Positions 36,741 to 44,216 of a DNA stretch of 64,000 nt are shown piece by piece (position 1 is the stretch's first letter; each line of letters starts with the position of its first letter). The stretch comes from Anaerostipes sp. 992a (GTDB taxonomy: Bacteria > Bacillota > Clostridia > Lachnospirales > Lachnospiraceae): assembly GCF_001940245.1 (NCBI RefSeq), contig NZ_MJIG01000001.1, positions 186,001 through 250,000 of the forward strand. Reading direction: 5' to 3'. Made by a program: the position numbers and the translations under genes. Below the pieces are notes generated by a model. It was given only the letters and a program-made list of their open reading frames with translations, was not told where the DNA came from and ran no database searches.

Positions 36741-38117
36741 ATGGAGAAGCAAAAGAAAAATCAGGAAAATCCACTTGGGACACTACCGGTAAATCAATTA
36801 TTGAAGCAGTTTGCAGTGCCGAGTATTATAGCGATGCTGGTCAGTGCCCTCTATAATATTGTTGACCAGTTTTTTATCGGGAATAGTGTAGGAGAATTGG
36901 GAAATGCTGCGACCAATATTGCATTCCCGCTCACAACCTCCTGTATTGCCATTGCATTGCTGTTTGGAATTGGAGGAGCATCTGCTTTTAATCTGGCAAT
37001 GGGACATGGAGATGAAGAAGAGGCAGTACATTATATGGGAAATGCAGCAATCTCCATGTTTGGGTGTGGTGTATTTTTGTGTTTGATCTGTCAGGTGTTT
37101 TTGGAACCAATGGTATATTTTTTTGGGGCACCGGAAAATATCGCAGGATATGCAAAAACCTATATTAGAATCACATCTATCGGTTTTCCATTTTTGATTA
37201 TGTCAAGTGGGGGAGGCCATCTCATCCGTGCAGACGGCAGTCCTAAAATGTCTATGATCTGTAATCTGATTGGTGCGATCATCAACACGATATTGGATGC
37301 CATGTTTGTATTTGTCCTGCATATGGGAATGGCAGGAGCGGCTCTGGCAACGATCATAGGACAGTTTGTCTCCGGAGGTATTGCGCTTCGATATCTTTGC
37401 CATTGTAAGACGGTAACGTTAAAAAGAAGCCATTTAAAACCTCATAAAAAATATATATCCAGAATTATGTCCCTGGGAGGAGCACCTTGCAGCAATCAGC
37501 TTGCCATGATGATTGTGCAGATTGTTATGAATAAGTCGCTGACATACTATGGAAACTTGTCTTCGTTTGGAGAATCCATTCCTTTGGCATGTGCTGGAAT
37601 CATTACAAAGGTGAATCAGGTATTTTTCTCATTTATTATTGGAATTTCTCAGGGATTACAGCCGATTGTCAGCTTTAACTATGGAGCAGGAAAATATGAC
37701 AGAGTAAAGAGTGCATATTTTAAGGCGGCCACCTATGGATGTATCTTGTCAATTGGAGCCTTTGCGTTATTCCAGATATTCCCGAGAAATATCATTTCAT
37801 TATTTGGAAATGGATCAGAAGAATACTATGCATTTGCAGAAAGCTATTTTCGAATCTTCTTATTCTTTACCTTTTTAAACTTTATTCAACCAATTACCTC
37901 CAATTGTTTTACTGCGATTGGAAAACCCAAGAAGGGTATGTTCCTGTCTTTAACCAGACAGATTTTATTTCTGCTTCCATTGATTTTGATTCTTCCGTTA
38001 TTGATCGGAATTAATGGAATTTTGTATGCAGGACCGGTTGCAGATTGTACAGCTGGAGTGATAGGACTTATCATGATTGCAAAAGAATTTGGCAAAGAGC
38101 AATACAGGAAGAGATGA
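36741..38117 (+). CDS. MATE-family efflux transporter (MepA-like), partner of MarR
   Basis: This 458-residue efflux protein has twelve spans. MATE landmarks are LVSALYNIVDQFFIGNSVGE near residue 32, IAFPLTTSCIAIALLFGIGG near residue 59, and SQGLQPIVSFNYGAGKYDRV near residue 305. In Staphylococcus the MarR-type MepR controls the MATE pump MepA in the same arrangement, which supports a drug-export role. GAAAGGGAAAAAT precedes the start. The next small gene starts ten bases after its stop and is probably in the same operon. Confidence 0.93.
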   Translation: MEKQKKNQENPLGTLPVNQLLKQFAVPSIIAMLVSALYNIVDQFFIGNSVGELGNAATNIAFPLTTSCIAIALLFGIGGASAFNLAMGHGDEEEAVHYMGNAAISMFGCGVFLCLICQVFLEPMVYFFGAPENIAGYAKTYIRITSIGFPFLIMSSGGGHLIRADGSPKMSMICNLIGAIINTILDAMFVFVLHMGMAGAALATIIGQFVSGGIALRYLCHCKTVTLKRSHLKPHKKYISRIMSLGGAPCSNQLAMMIVQIVMNKSLTYYGNLSSFGESIPLACAGIITKVNQVFFSFIIGISQGLQPIVSFNYGAGKYDRVKSAYFKAATYGCILSIGAFALFQIFPRNIISLFGNGSEEYYAFAESYFRIFLFFTFLNFIQPITSNCFTAIGKPKKGMFLSLTRQILFLLPLILILPLLIGINGILYAGPVADCTAGVIGLIMIAKEFGKEQYRKR

Positions 38118-38127
38118 AAGGAAATAT

Positions 38128-38577
38128 ATGAGGAATAAATCAAAACGAAAAAAGATCAAACAGCAAAAGAAACGTATACAACCAAGTGTAAATTGGCCAA
38201 AGGAATGGCTTTATCTAAATGAAAAGGAGATTACACCGGAAGATTTTCTAAAAGTCTTTCCAGAAGGTGGGGCTCTGGAACTTCAAGTATGGAAGGAAGC
38301 AGGTGTGATTGAAGTAGAGCTTCCATGCGGAAAATCCATCGATATGGAATGGGGAGAGCCGAATCTTGGTGAGGAAATGGGGAATACATTCTTAGAGGAA
38401 AGAAACACAAAAGCACTTTATTATGTAACTGTAGTACCAGAAAGTTTTGAGGAAGCCAAAACTGCAATGAAGACCATAACGGAGACTCTGGGCGGAGGTT
38501 TTTTTGGAGATAATAAGGATTTTCAGCCACAGATATACAAGAAAAAGAACAGCCCTTCGCTTTCTGTGGAAACATAA
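38128..38577 (+). CDS. Hypothetical protein, 3' end abutting the repeat element
   Basis: The 149-residue product begins with a strongly basic tail, MRNKSKRKKIKQQKKR, then a soluble acidic domain (WPKEWLYLNEKEITPEDFLK; LELQVWKEAGVIEVELPCGK; PESFEEAKTAMKTITETLGG). I do not recognise it. AAAGGAAATAT lies before the start. The stop codon TAA at 38575-38577 consists of the TA that borders the repeat element and the first base of that element, so the natural end may have been cut off by the insertion. Confidence 0.7.
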   Translation: MRNKSKRKKIKQQKKRIQPSVNWPKEWLYLNEKEITPEDFLKVFPEGGALELQVWKEAGVIEVELPCGKSIDMEWGEPNLGEEMGNTFLEERNTKALYYVTVVPESFEEAKTAMKTITETLGGGFFGDNKDFQPQIYKKKNSPSLSVET

Positions 38578-39381
38578 CTATGGGTTTTGTGGACTAAGTG
38601 AAGAAGAAAATTTCTCCTCCTGCGCCTAAGATGCCAGAACGTAAGAACAACCAAAGCTGTCTGGATTTATCCCGAGCCAAACCCTAATCCGCTCCGCTAG
38701 TCGGGCTTGGCAAGGCACAAGACGAACTGCCTTCCTTTTTTCCATAACAGTTGGAAAGGTAAGTAAACTTCCCTACCAACTGTCCTATGGAAAACAGTCA
38801 TCTTCGATGCCTGAAGCAGTTCTGGTGATAGAATCCAGCCAGCAGGTTGTTCTAACATTCCGCATATGTCGCTTTCGGAGAAGTTTTCTTCTTTTCCATG
38901 TTCCGTTTCTCCATATAAATATAGGAAAAACATGTATCAGGTTTGGAAGCTCCACAGCCTGATCTCTGACTGAAATGATACTGTTTTTATAATATTGCAT
39001 CTATATAAGTTGGGAAAACGGGGATATGGTCTATGAAAAAGCCTTCTTCTTTGCCACACTCCGTTTCTCCACACGAATATGGGAGAAGCCAATATACTAC
39101 AAAGAACGAAACCATTCCGGTAAAGCAATCTGCGAAGGAGCTTACATGTTTTCTCGGGCAGAAAATCTTTGGCAAAAGCGATGCTTTTGCCCGTCCATAA
39201 GGACAAATGGCTGAAAGCTTGCTTACATAGCCATTTGTCCCTGGACGAGAGATAAGATTTTCGTCTGTCCTGGTGTAGAACAAGAGAAAACATGTATCAG
39301 ATTTGGAAGCTCCGTAGCCTGATTGCTGACCGGAATGATTTCGTTCTCACTCACTATCTCATAGTCAAAGAAACTCATATT
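38577..39381. repeat. Hairpin-rich inverted-end repeat, copy 1 (long form, 805 bp)
   Basis: This gene-free element is repeated at 46039-46685. The ends are imperfect inverted repeats, ACTATGGGTTTTGTGGACTA on the left and the complement of AATATGAGTTTCTTTGACTA on the right, each bordered by TA. Strong internal hairpins include ACAGTTGG/CCAACTGT, GGACAAATGGCT/AGCCATTTGTCC, GGCAAAAGC/GCTTTTGCC and ATCAGG/CCTGAT. Compared with copy 2 it carries about 158 extra bases, which include a second version of the right-hand module near 38930-38990. Short minus-strand frames here are not convincing genes. Confidence 0.8.
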
Positions 39382-39458
39382 TATTGCAATAAAATGTATT
39401 ATTTTTTAAACAATAATGTCTGAAAATTCTGAATATATATAAAAATAAAGAAAAAGTA

Positions 39459-39486
39459 TTGACAAAAAATAAAAACCAGTTATAAT
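39459..39486 (+). promoter_or_regulatory. Promoter of tandem RNA A
   Basis: TTGACA (39459-39464) and TATAAT (39481-39486) are 16 bases apart, both perfect consensus. The upstream sequence TCTGAAAATTCTGAATAT recurs before promoter B. Confidence 0.75.
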
Positions 39487-39817
39487 AACAGTATAAAGTA
39501 AATCAAACAAATAAAAGATAGAAAAAATATTTGATTGATTTACAAAAGTATAATTTGATAAGACAGTCAGTGCAGTGGTTAAGCCGATGACATCAGAATC
39601 AAAATTATACATTTAGCTGACATTTAGATAGTCAGTACCCGAATCGAAGATGTAATTACAGAAATCAGAATGGGTAGACAAATCTAAAGAAGGAGGTACG
39701 GACCACCAAAATAATTAGTTTTTAATTTAAGGTTCAAATTTTTGAAACAGGAGGACAGACCACCAAACAGTTAAATCAAATTTTAAACTTTTAAGTGAAA
39801 GGGTTAAGGCCATGTAA

Positions 39818-39910
39818 ATGTTGAATGGATTACATGATTTCAAATTTCCAATGAATGGATTAGAAGAATGTATCATTCAAAAATCTCCAAAGAGTATGAA
39901 AGAACAGTAA
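39818..39910 (+). CDS. Possible 30-residue peptide in unit A
   Basis: The frame reads MLNGLHDFKFPMNGLEECII and ends in KSMKEQ. AAGG lies eight bases before the ATG, as a modest ribosome site. The peptide contains a repeated NGL and a single Cys. No equivalent exists in unit B, which weakens the case, and no family is recognised. It could be a small regulatory or signal peptide, or chance. Confidence 0.3.
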   Translation: MLNGLHDFKFPMNGLEECIIQKSPKSMKEQ

Positions 39911-40005
39911 GGGTAAGTAACCACAGAAGCTTAACAACACAATTTCATAGGGAAGACGAAAAAACTGATTTGTAGAAGTGAAAAACTACAGAGAAAGGAA
40001 ATCGA

Positions 40006-40026
40006 ATGATCGAAGAGTCAAAGTAA
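40006..40026 (+). CDS. Possible six-residue ORF in unit A (MIEESK)
   Basis: ATG ATC GAA GAG TCA AAG TAA follows AAAGGAAATCGA and ends two bases before the terminator stem. The unit B counterpart differs at third codon positions but keeps MIEES. It may be a translated mini-ORF; the evidence is only two copies. Confidence 0.3.
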   Translation: MIEESK

Positions 40027-40145
40027 AGGCGGATATCTAAATAGTATGAATTAGATATCCGTCTTTCGTGTATTGGCAAATAGGTGCAGTACAACACTTT
40101 AATTATCTGACAATTCTGAATATAATAAATAATATAAAAAATATA

Positions 40146-40174
40146 TTGACAAATATAAAAATAGTGAGTATAAT
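40146..40174 (+). promoter_or_regulatory. Promoter of tandem RNA B
   Basis: TTGACA (40146-40151) and TATAAT (40169-40174) are 17 bases apart. Upstream, TCTGACAATTCTGAATATA matches the region before promoter A. Confidence 0.75.
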
Positions 40175-40180
40175 AGCAGT

Positions 40181-40546
40181 ATAAAGAAAAGGGAAGGAAA
40201 GATAAAACAGATAATAGCTGGTAAAAGTTTTATTTCTCTTTTTACTTCTTTAAATTTATGGAAGGAGGTACGGACCACCAAAATCGTTAGTTTTTTATAT
40301 TAATAAATTCAAGTAAAGTTTAAGAGTCATATTAGTCGTATAAGTATTAATCCATATAATTGTTGTAAGTCATTTTATTTTTTTAAGTCATTTCGTAACT
40401 CTTTAATCGCTTATATTAGTAATAATGTATTTTAGAAGATTTAGAAAAAAGTAACTGGTTAAGAAAGGAAATAAAAAAGTTCATGATTGAAGAATCAGTG
40501 TAAAGGCGGATATCTAAAAGGTATGAATTAGATATCCGTCTTTTTG
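40181..40546 (+). ncRNA. Tandem transcription unit B (structured RNA or small-peptide mRNA)
   Basis: About 365 bases from promoter to the terminator at 40505-40546, whose stem (GGATATCTAA with TTAGATATCC) is the same as in unit A but with five T. One GGAGG/CCACC hairpin is at 40264-40279, identical to the first one of unit A (GGAGGTACGGACCACC). A purine-rich stretch near 40185 can pair with a U-rich one near 40230, echoing the 5' hairpin of unit A. The centre is A/T-rich with no ORF. Confidence 0.6.
40483..40503 (+). CDS. Possible six-residue ORF in unit B (MIEESV)
   Basis: ATG ATT GAA GAA TCA GTG TAA lies next to the terminator stem, with AAAGGAAAT twelve bases upstream, a long spacing. Relative to unit A, the Ile codon and one Glu codon differ at silent positions. 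Low confidence as a gene. Confidence 0.28.
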   Translation: MIEESV

Positions 40547-40633
40547 GTGGGAGAAAAGGCACAGGTGCTTTATTTAATAGGAAAAATATGTTATCTTAAA
40601 ATAGATAAATGAAAATAAAGGAAGTGAAGGGAT

Positions 40634-40900
40634 ATGTATTATCTGCCAGAAGGCACAACCAGATGTGGATTTTATGAATGTAAAAAATGTGGGAAAAGAT
40701 TTTTGGATATGAAGATCATGCCTGTCATTGCCTGTCCGGATTGTGATTTGGATGTGGATATGGAAATTGGACCAGATGAGGAGATGCCGGATGTGAATCC
40801 GACAGCTCAGTTGCTACAGGTCTGTGAAGGAGAAGAAGTAGAGAAGATGGATACACTTTTGAGCCTTGCCATTACTGGTGGAGATTATGAGTGGATTTAA
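40634..40900 (+). CDS. Small zinc-ribbon protein
   Basis: The 88-residue protein carries one zinc ribbon, CGFYECKKCGKRFLDMK followed by CPDCDLDVD, and a very acidic C-terminal half (IGPDEEMPDVNP). It has no known family name to me. AAAGGAAGTGAAGGGAT precedes the start. It is the first gene of an operon with thioredoxin, a thioredoxin reductase-like protein and an HD nucleotidase, 36 bases before trxA, which suggests a redox- or metal-linked role, an inference from context. Confidence 0.72.
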   Translation: MYYLPEGTTRCGFYECKKCGKRFLDMKIMPVIACPDCDLDVDMEIGPDEEMPDVNPTAQLLQVCEGEEVEKMDTLLSLAITGGDYEWI

Positions 40901-40936
40901 ATCGAAGAAAAAATTGTCAAACGAGGAGGAAGAAAT

Positions 40937-41254
40937 ATGGCAGTAAAAGAATTAACAAATAGTACATTTGATCAGGCGGTAAAAGATAATAAGTGGATGG
41001 TCATCGATTTTTATGCGACTTGGTGCGCACCATGCAGTATGCTTTCACCAATCGTAGAAAAAGTATCTGGAGAGTTTAAAGATGTTGCGTTTTATAAAGT
41101 AGATATCGATGATAATATGGAACTTGCATCTAACTTTCATGTAGTAAGTATTCCAACTTTATTATTCTTTAAAGATGGAGAAGCAATGAATGAAGTTGTG
41201 GGTTATGTACCAGAAGATCAGTTAGCAGATGAACTAAAGAAAACCTTTGTTTAA
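40937..41254 (+). CDS. trxA: Thioredoxin
   Basis: This 105-residue thioredoxin has the active site WCAPC at residues 29-33 (the usual WCGPC has Gly in place of Ala), the cis-Pro segment VSIPTLLFFKDG near residue 72, and the buried Asp in VIDFYATWC. It reduces protein disulphides in the cytoplasm. AACGAGGAGGAAGAAAT lies before the start. The next gene, 22 bases on, is a ferredoxin:thioredoxin reductase-like protein, so this thioredoxin is probably reduced with electrons from ferredoxin. Confidence 0.95.
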   Translation: MAVKELTNSTFDQAVKDNKWMVIDFYATWCAPCSMLSPIVEKVSGEFKDVAFYKVDIDDNMELASNFHVVSIPTLLFFKDGEAMNEVVGYVPEDQLADELKKTFV

Positions 41255-41276
41255 GAAATACAGGGAGGAAAGGCCG

Positions 41277-41477
41277 ATGGCAGTTCGTTTTAATGAAGAT
41301 CAGGAAGTGGTCAATAAAATCAAAGAAGGACTGAAGAAGAAGGATGGATATTGTCCATGTCGTTTGGAACGGATACCGGATAATAAATGCATCTGTAAGG
41401 AATTTCGGGACCAGATTGCAGATCCCGAATTTGAAGGATATTGTCATTGCATGTTATATTATAAGACCAGAGGATAG
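41277..41477 (+). CDS. Ferredoxin:thioredoxin reductase catalytic-chain homologue (compact)
   Basis: This 66-residue protein contains three CxC pairs: CPCR at residue 26, CICKEF at residue 38, and CHCMLYY at residue 56. Plant and cyanobacterial FTR catalytic chains carry CPC, CPC and CHC with other spacing and hold a 4Fe-4S cluster beside a disulphide. Here the gaps are 9 and 15 residues, so the overall shape is related but shorter. The start MAVRFN follows GGGAGGAAAGG. Because it follows thioredoxin directly, a role in reducing that thioredoxin is likely. Confidence 0.78.
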   Translation: MAVRFNEDQEVVNKIKEGLKKKDGYCPCRLERIPDNKCICKEFRDQIADPEFEGYCHCMLYYKTRG

Positions 41478-41480
41478 AAG

Positions 41481-42071
41481 ATGGACGAACGATTGAAAAG
41501 ACAGCTGGAATTTGTTCTGGAGTTGGATAAAGAAAAGAAGATCGGACGGCAGACATATTTGTCAGATGCCAGTCGAAAAGAAAATGATGCAGAGCACGCA
41601 TGGCATCTTGCATTAATGATCATGGTACTGTCTGAGTATGCAGATGAACACATTGATGTATTCCGCACCATGTGCATGGCTGTTATTCATGATGTGATTG
41701 AAATTGACGCAGGAGATACTTACGCTTATGATGCAGTCGGCAATAAGACCAAGCGAGAGCGGGAGCTTAAGGCAGCAAAGCGGCTTTTTCAGATACTTCC
41801 AGAGGATCAGGCAAGGTATTTTCGGGAACTTTGGGATGAATTTGAAGAAGCGAAAACTCCAGAAGCCAGATTTGCTCATGCCATGGATGGTCTACAGCCG
41901 ATTATGTTAAACAATGCAACCGATGGGCTTGCATGGAGAGAGCATCAGGTAAGTCAAGATAAGGTTCGGACGAGGACTGCTAAGAAGATTCAGCCAGGAT
42001 CCGAAACATTATTTCAGTATGTCAACAGTTTGATTGATCAGAATGTGGAAAAAGGCAATTTAAAAAAGTAG
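41481..42071 (+). CDS. HD-domain 5'-nucleotidase-like protein (YfbR/HDDC2 type)
   Basis: The 196-residue protein is an HD phosphohydrolase: ENDAEHAWHLALMIMVLSEY near residue 34 with the first His, AVIHDVIEIDAGDTYAYD near residue 68 with the HD pair, and the later Asp in HAMDGLQPIMLNN near residue 134. YfbR-type enzymes dephosphorylate deoxynucleoside monophosphates. It starts three bases after the reductase gene stop and ends the operon; the ribosome site AGAGGATAGAAG overlaps that stop. A terminator follows at 42133. Confidence 0.88.
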   Translation: MDERLKRQLEFVLELDKEKKIGRQTYLSDASRKENDAEHAWHLALMIMVLSEYADEHIDVFRTMCMAVIHDVIEIDAGDTYAYDAVGNKTKRERELKAAKRLFQILPEDQARYFRELWDEFEEAKTPEARFAHAMDGLQPIMLNNATDGLAWREHQVSQDKVRTRTAKKIQPGSETLFQYVNSLIDQNVEKGNLKK

Positions 42072-42132
42072 GAATGTGAACAGAAATTATTAAGCAAATC
42101 TTAATCAAAGGAATTGAAGAAATTCACAAATC

Positions 42133-42182
42133 AGCCACAGGAATTCTATATGATAAAAGTATAGAATTTTTGTGGCTTTATC
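42133..42182 (+). terminator. Terminator after the thioredoxin operon
   Basis: AGCCACAGGAATTCTATA pairs with TATAGAATTTTTGTGGCT and is followed by TTATCC. The stem is long, with few mismatches. Confidence 0.75.
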
Positions 42183-42230
42183 CATATAGGGTGGAATGGA
42201 TATTGGCATTTAATAAAGGAGGTCTTGTGA

Positions 42231-42494
42231 ATGTTCTTAACAGATAAGATTTGGAAAAGAAGAAAACAAAAGGTAAGAGGCAGCATCATAAACTGGGTAC
42301 AATCTCAGGAAGGAAGCTATCCCATTGTTCAGTTTATCACAAAGGATGGAAAAAGAATATGTGGATTGCTTACTGATATGGATATTTTACCTTTAGAAGC
42401 AATGCCAATCAAAGTGAATAAAACGGATATGAGGCATATTCATATTATATATGATGAAGATAATCCCTATTGTTTTACTGGATACTATTATTGA
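42231..42494 (+). CDS. Hypothetical small protein
   Basis: The 87-residue protein has a basic start (MFLTDKIWKRRKQKVRGSII) and a beta-rich core (GSYPIVQFITKDGKRICGLL; NKTDMRHIHIIYDEDNPYCF). It resembles DUF3592-type beta-barrels in pattern only. I do not recognise it. AAAGGAGGTCTTGTGA is upstream. It is followed after 78 bases by the HTH gene; a link is possible but not shown. Confidence 0.62.
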   Translation: MFLTDKIWKRRKQKVRGSIINWVQSQEGSYPIVQFITKDGKRICGLLTDMDILPLEAMPIKVNKTDMRHIHIIYDEDNPYCFTGYYY

Positions 42495-42572
42495 TTTGAG
42501 AAAGAAAATGAAGTATGGTAAACTAAATAATGAAAAAGATTAATACAGGATTGATTAGTTGAAGGGGTAGAG

Positions 42573-44054
42573 ATGGAAAAAAAGAATAGATTCAGTAATT
42601 TGCTTGAACAATTAATGACAAAAGCAGACTTAAAGAATTATACACTGGCACAGGAATTGCAATATGATGTTTCCTATATTAGCAAGTGGGTAAGCGGACG
42701 TATGCTTCCAGCGGAAAAAAGTTCAGAAAAGGTACTGCATGTTATTAGTAAATGTGTGGTAGAAGCGTTAAATGAGGAAGGCAGGGAAAATCTATTTTAT
42801 GATTATAAAGTGGACAACCTGGAAGATTTGCAGGAAGCGATTTATGATAATCTGGAAGCGGAATATGTGTATGTAAAAAATTTAAAGAAGAGTACGGGGA
42901 CAGAAATTGCACCGGATATCCTGTTTTATTCAGAATTGCCATTGCTTCAGTTTATCACAAAGATGAAGCATCCTGTTCTTAGAAGGGTAAAAGCTTTAGA
43001 GATTGTGGCTGCAATGGATCTTTTATCATTGGAACATGAATATCGGTTGATGATTGCAGGAATTGAGAATGAGCATCTATCGGTTCGGAGAGAGTATCCG
43101 ACGGTGCATTTTTCTGTGATGGTGAATTTAGACATTGGAGAAAGAGATTGTCTCTATGATAGTATCTTCTTGATGAATATGATGACAAACTCTTCCAATG
43201 TAGATTTTCGTCTCTATGGAGGTAATCAGGCATATGGAAAGATTATTTTTACAGTAAAAGATGGATTTGCCATTTCGGGAATGCTTTTTGACAATAATCA
43301 TTGTATGGGGGTGATTTCCAGTGAAGATATCAATACCAGCAATGCACTGTGTGAAAAATTAAAATCTCTTTGTACGGGAGAGCAACTGTTGTTTCGAAAG
43401 GTGAGTATGCGGACCATGCTTGTGAAATATGATTATATTCAGAATGTGCTTTCTACGAATCTGCGATGGCTGATCGGACATATGACAGAATATTTTCTTC
43501 CGGAGGATTTATTTGAGGAACTTTTATCACAGGAAAATGAGAAAGAGTGGAGAGTTGATTTCCAGATGATTCGGAAAACACATGATCTGACGAAACATAT
43601 TCTGGAGGATTCAACAATTCGTATTATGATCTATGAATCTGCGCTTACGAATTTTGCAGTTTCCGGAGAACTGGATTTTTATAATCATAAAGTGATTCTT
43701 ACGACAGAGCAGCGGATGAAATATATGCATCATTTGTTAGAATTGATTGATAAGAATCCAAAGTTAGAGATGAAATTGATTCATGGTGGATTTGTTTCAG
43801 GATTTCAGTTTATTCAGCCGCCAAGCTTGTTTATGTCCGATATGGTAAGTTATTTAAGGTTGGACACCGATGAGTATCAAGGTAATATACGTATTTTAAA
43901 TGGAGCTAGTATTACCCATCTGTTCAATGATTTTTATGAGGAGATATGGACGAATCAGAAGGAAGTAGTCATCGAAGACAAAGAGACCATCATCAATAAT
44001 ATTCATCATTTTATGAGGTCCATTCTATTAATTTCTAAGACGGAAGAAAAGTAA
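42573..44054 (+). CDS. HTH-domain protein with a large unrecognised C-terminal part
   Basis: The 493-residue protein begins with a helix-turn-helix of Cro/XRE type (LEQLMTKADLKNYTLAQELQ, then VSYISKWVSGRMLP). The remaining 400 residues contain no motif I can name. They are soluble, with alternating helix and strand, and segments such as SMRTMLVKYDYIQNVLSTNL and FISPDL-like patterns absent. AGTTGAAGGGGTAGAG is before the start. It sits upstream of an AMP-forming ligase gene in the same direction, so a regulatory link is plausible. Similar HTH plus long-domain proteins exist in gut Clostridia, from memory only. Confidence 0.7.
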   Translation: MEKKNRFSNLLEQLMTKADLKNYTLAQELQYDVSYISKWVSGRMLPAEKSSEKVLHVISKCVVEALNEEGRENLFYDYKVDNLEDLQEAIYDNLEAEYVYVKNLKKSTGTEIAPDILFYSELPLLQFITKMKHPVLRRVKALEIVAAMDLLSLEHEYRLMIAGIENEHLSVRREYPTVHFSVMVNLDIGERDCLYDSIFLMNMMTNSSNVDFRLYGGNQAYGKIIFTVKDGFAISGMLFDNNHCMGVISSEDINTSNALCEKLKSLCTGEQLLFRKVSMRTMLVKYDYIQNVLSTNLRWLIGHMTEYFLPEDLFEELLSQENEKEWRVDFQMIRKTHDLTKHILEDSTIRIMIYESALTNFAVSGELDFYNHKVILTTEQRMKYMHHLLELIDKNPKLEMKLIHGGFVSGFQFIQPPSLFMSDMVSYLRLDTDEYQGNIRILNGASITHLFNDFYEEIWTNQKEVVIEDKETIINNIHHFMRSILLISKTEEK

Positions 44055-44216
44055 GTGAATGAATGTGATTCCATTTTATCATTTTTTGTCCATATTAGTC
44101 CCGTGCTAATATTTTCCTTTTATGATAGACTCCTATGTGTTAACAAATAGTAAACGAACAAAATAAATTTAGTGATACATTATTTTGGGGAGTATATGTA
44201 TATAAAAGGAGATTGA

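Larger units (their letters stand above)
39493..40067 (+). ncRNA. Tandem transcription unit A (structured RNA or small-peptide mRNA)
   Basis: About 575 bases run from the promoter to a terminator at 40028-40067 (GGATATCTAA with TTAGATATCC, then TTT). A long 5' hairpin, GTAAATCAAACAAATA with TATTTGATTGATTTAC, lies at 39498-39543. Two copies of a GGAGG/CCACC hairpin lie at 39692-39707 and 39750-39764, each with an A-A mismatch and the second with a slightly different loop. A 30-codon ORF and a six-codon ORF are possible. It resembles unit B over promoter, hairpin and 3' end but not in the middle. No known RNA family was recognised. Confidence 0.6.

Noticed and set aside
38697-39293. Minus-strand frames of 78-118 codons inside repeat copy 1
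   Set aside because: They overlap in different phases, have no ribosome sites, and run through the conserved hairpins; the copy 2 counterparts differ in frame relations. They look like by-products of a conserved nucleic-acid structure.
38577-39381. Group II intron or fragment
   Set aside because: No GUGYG start, no domain V/VI signature and no reverse transcriptase frame.
39410-40550. CRISPR array
   Set aside because: The similar blocks are long, few and unequally spaced, with promoters and terminators; no short regular repeats or cas genes.
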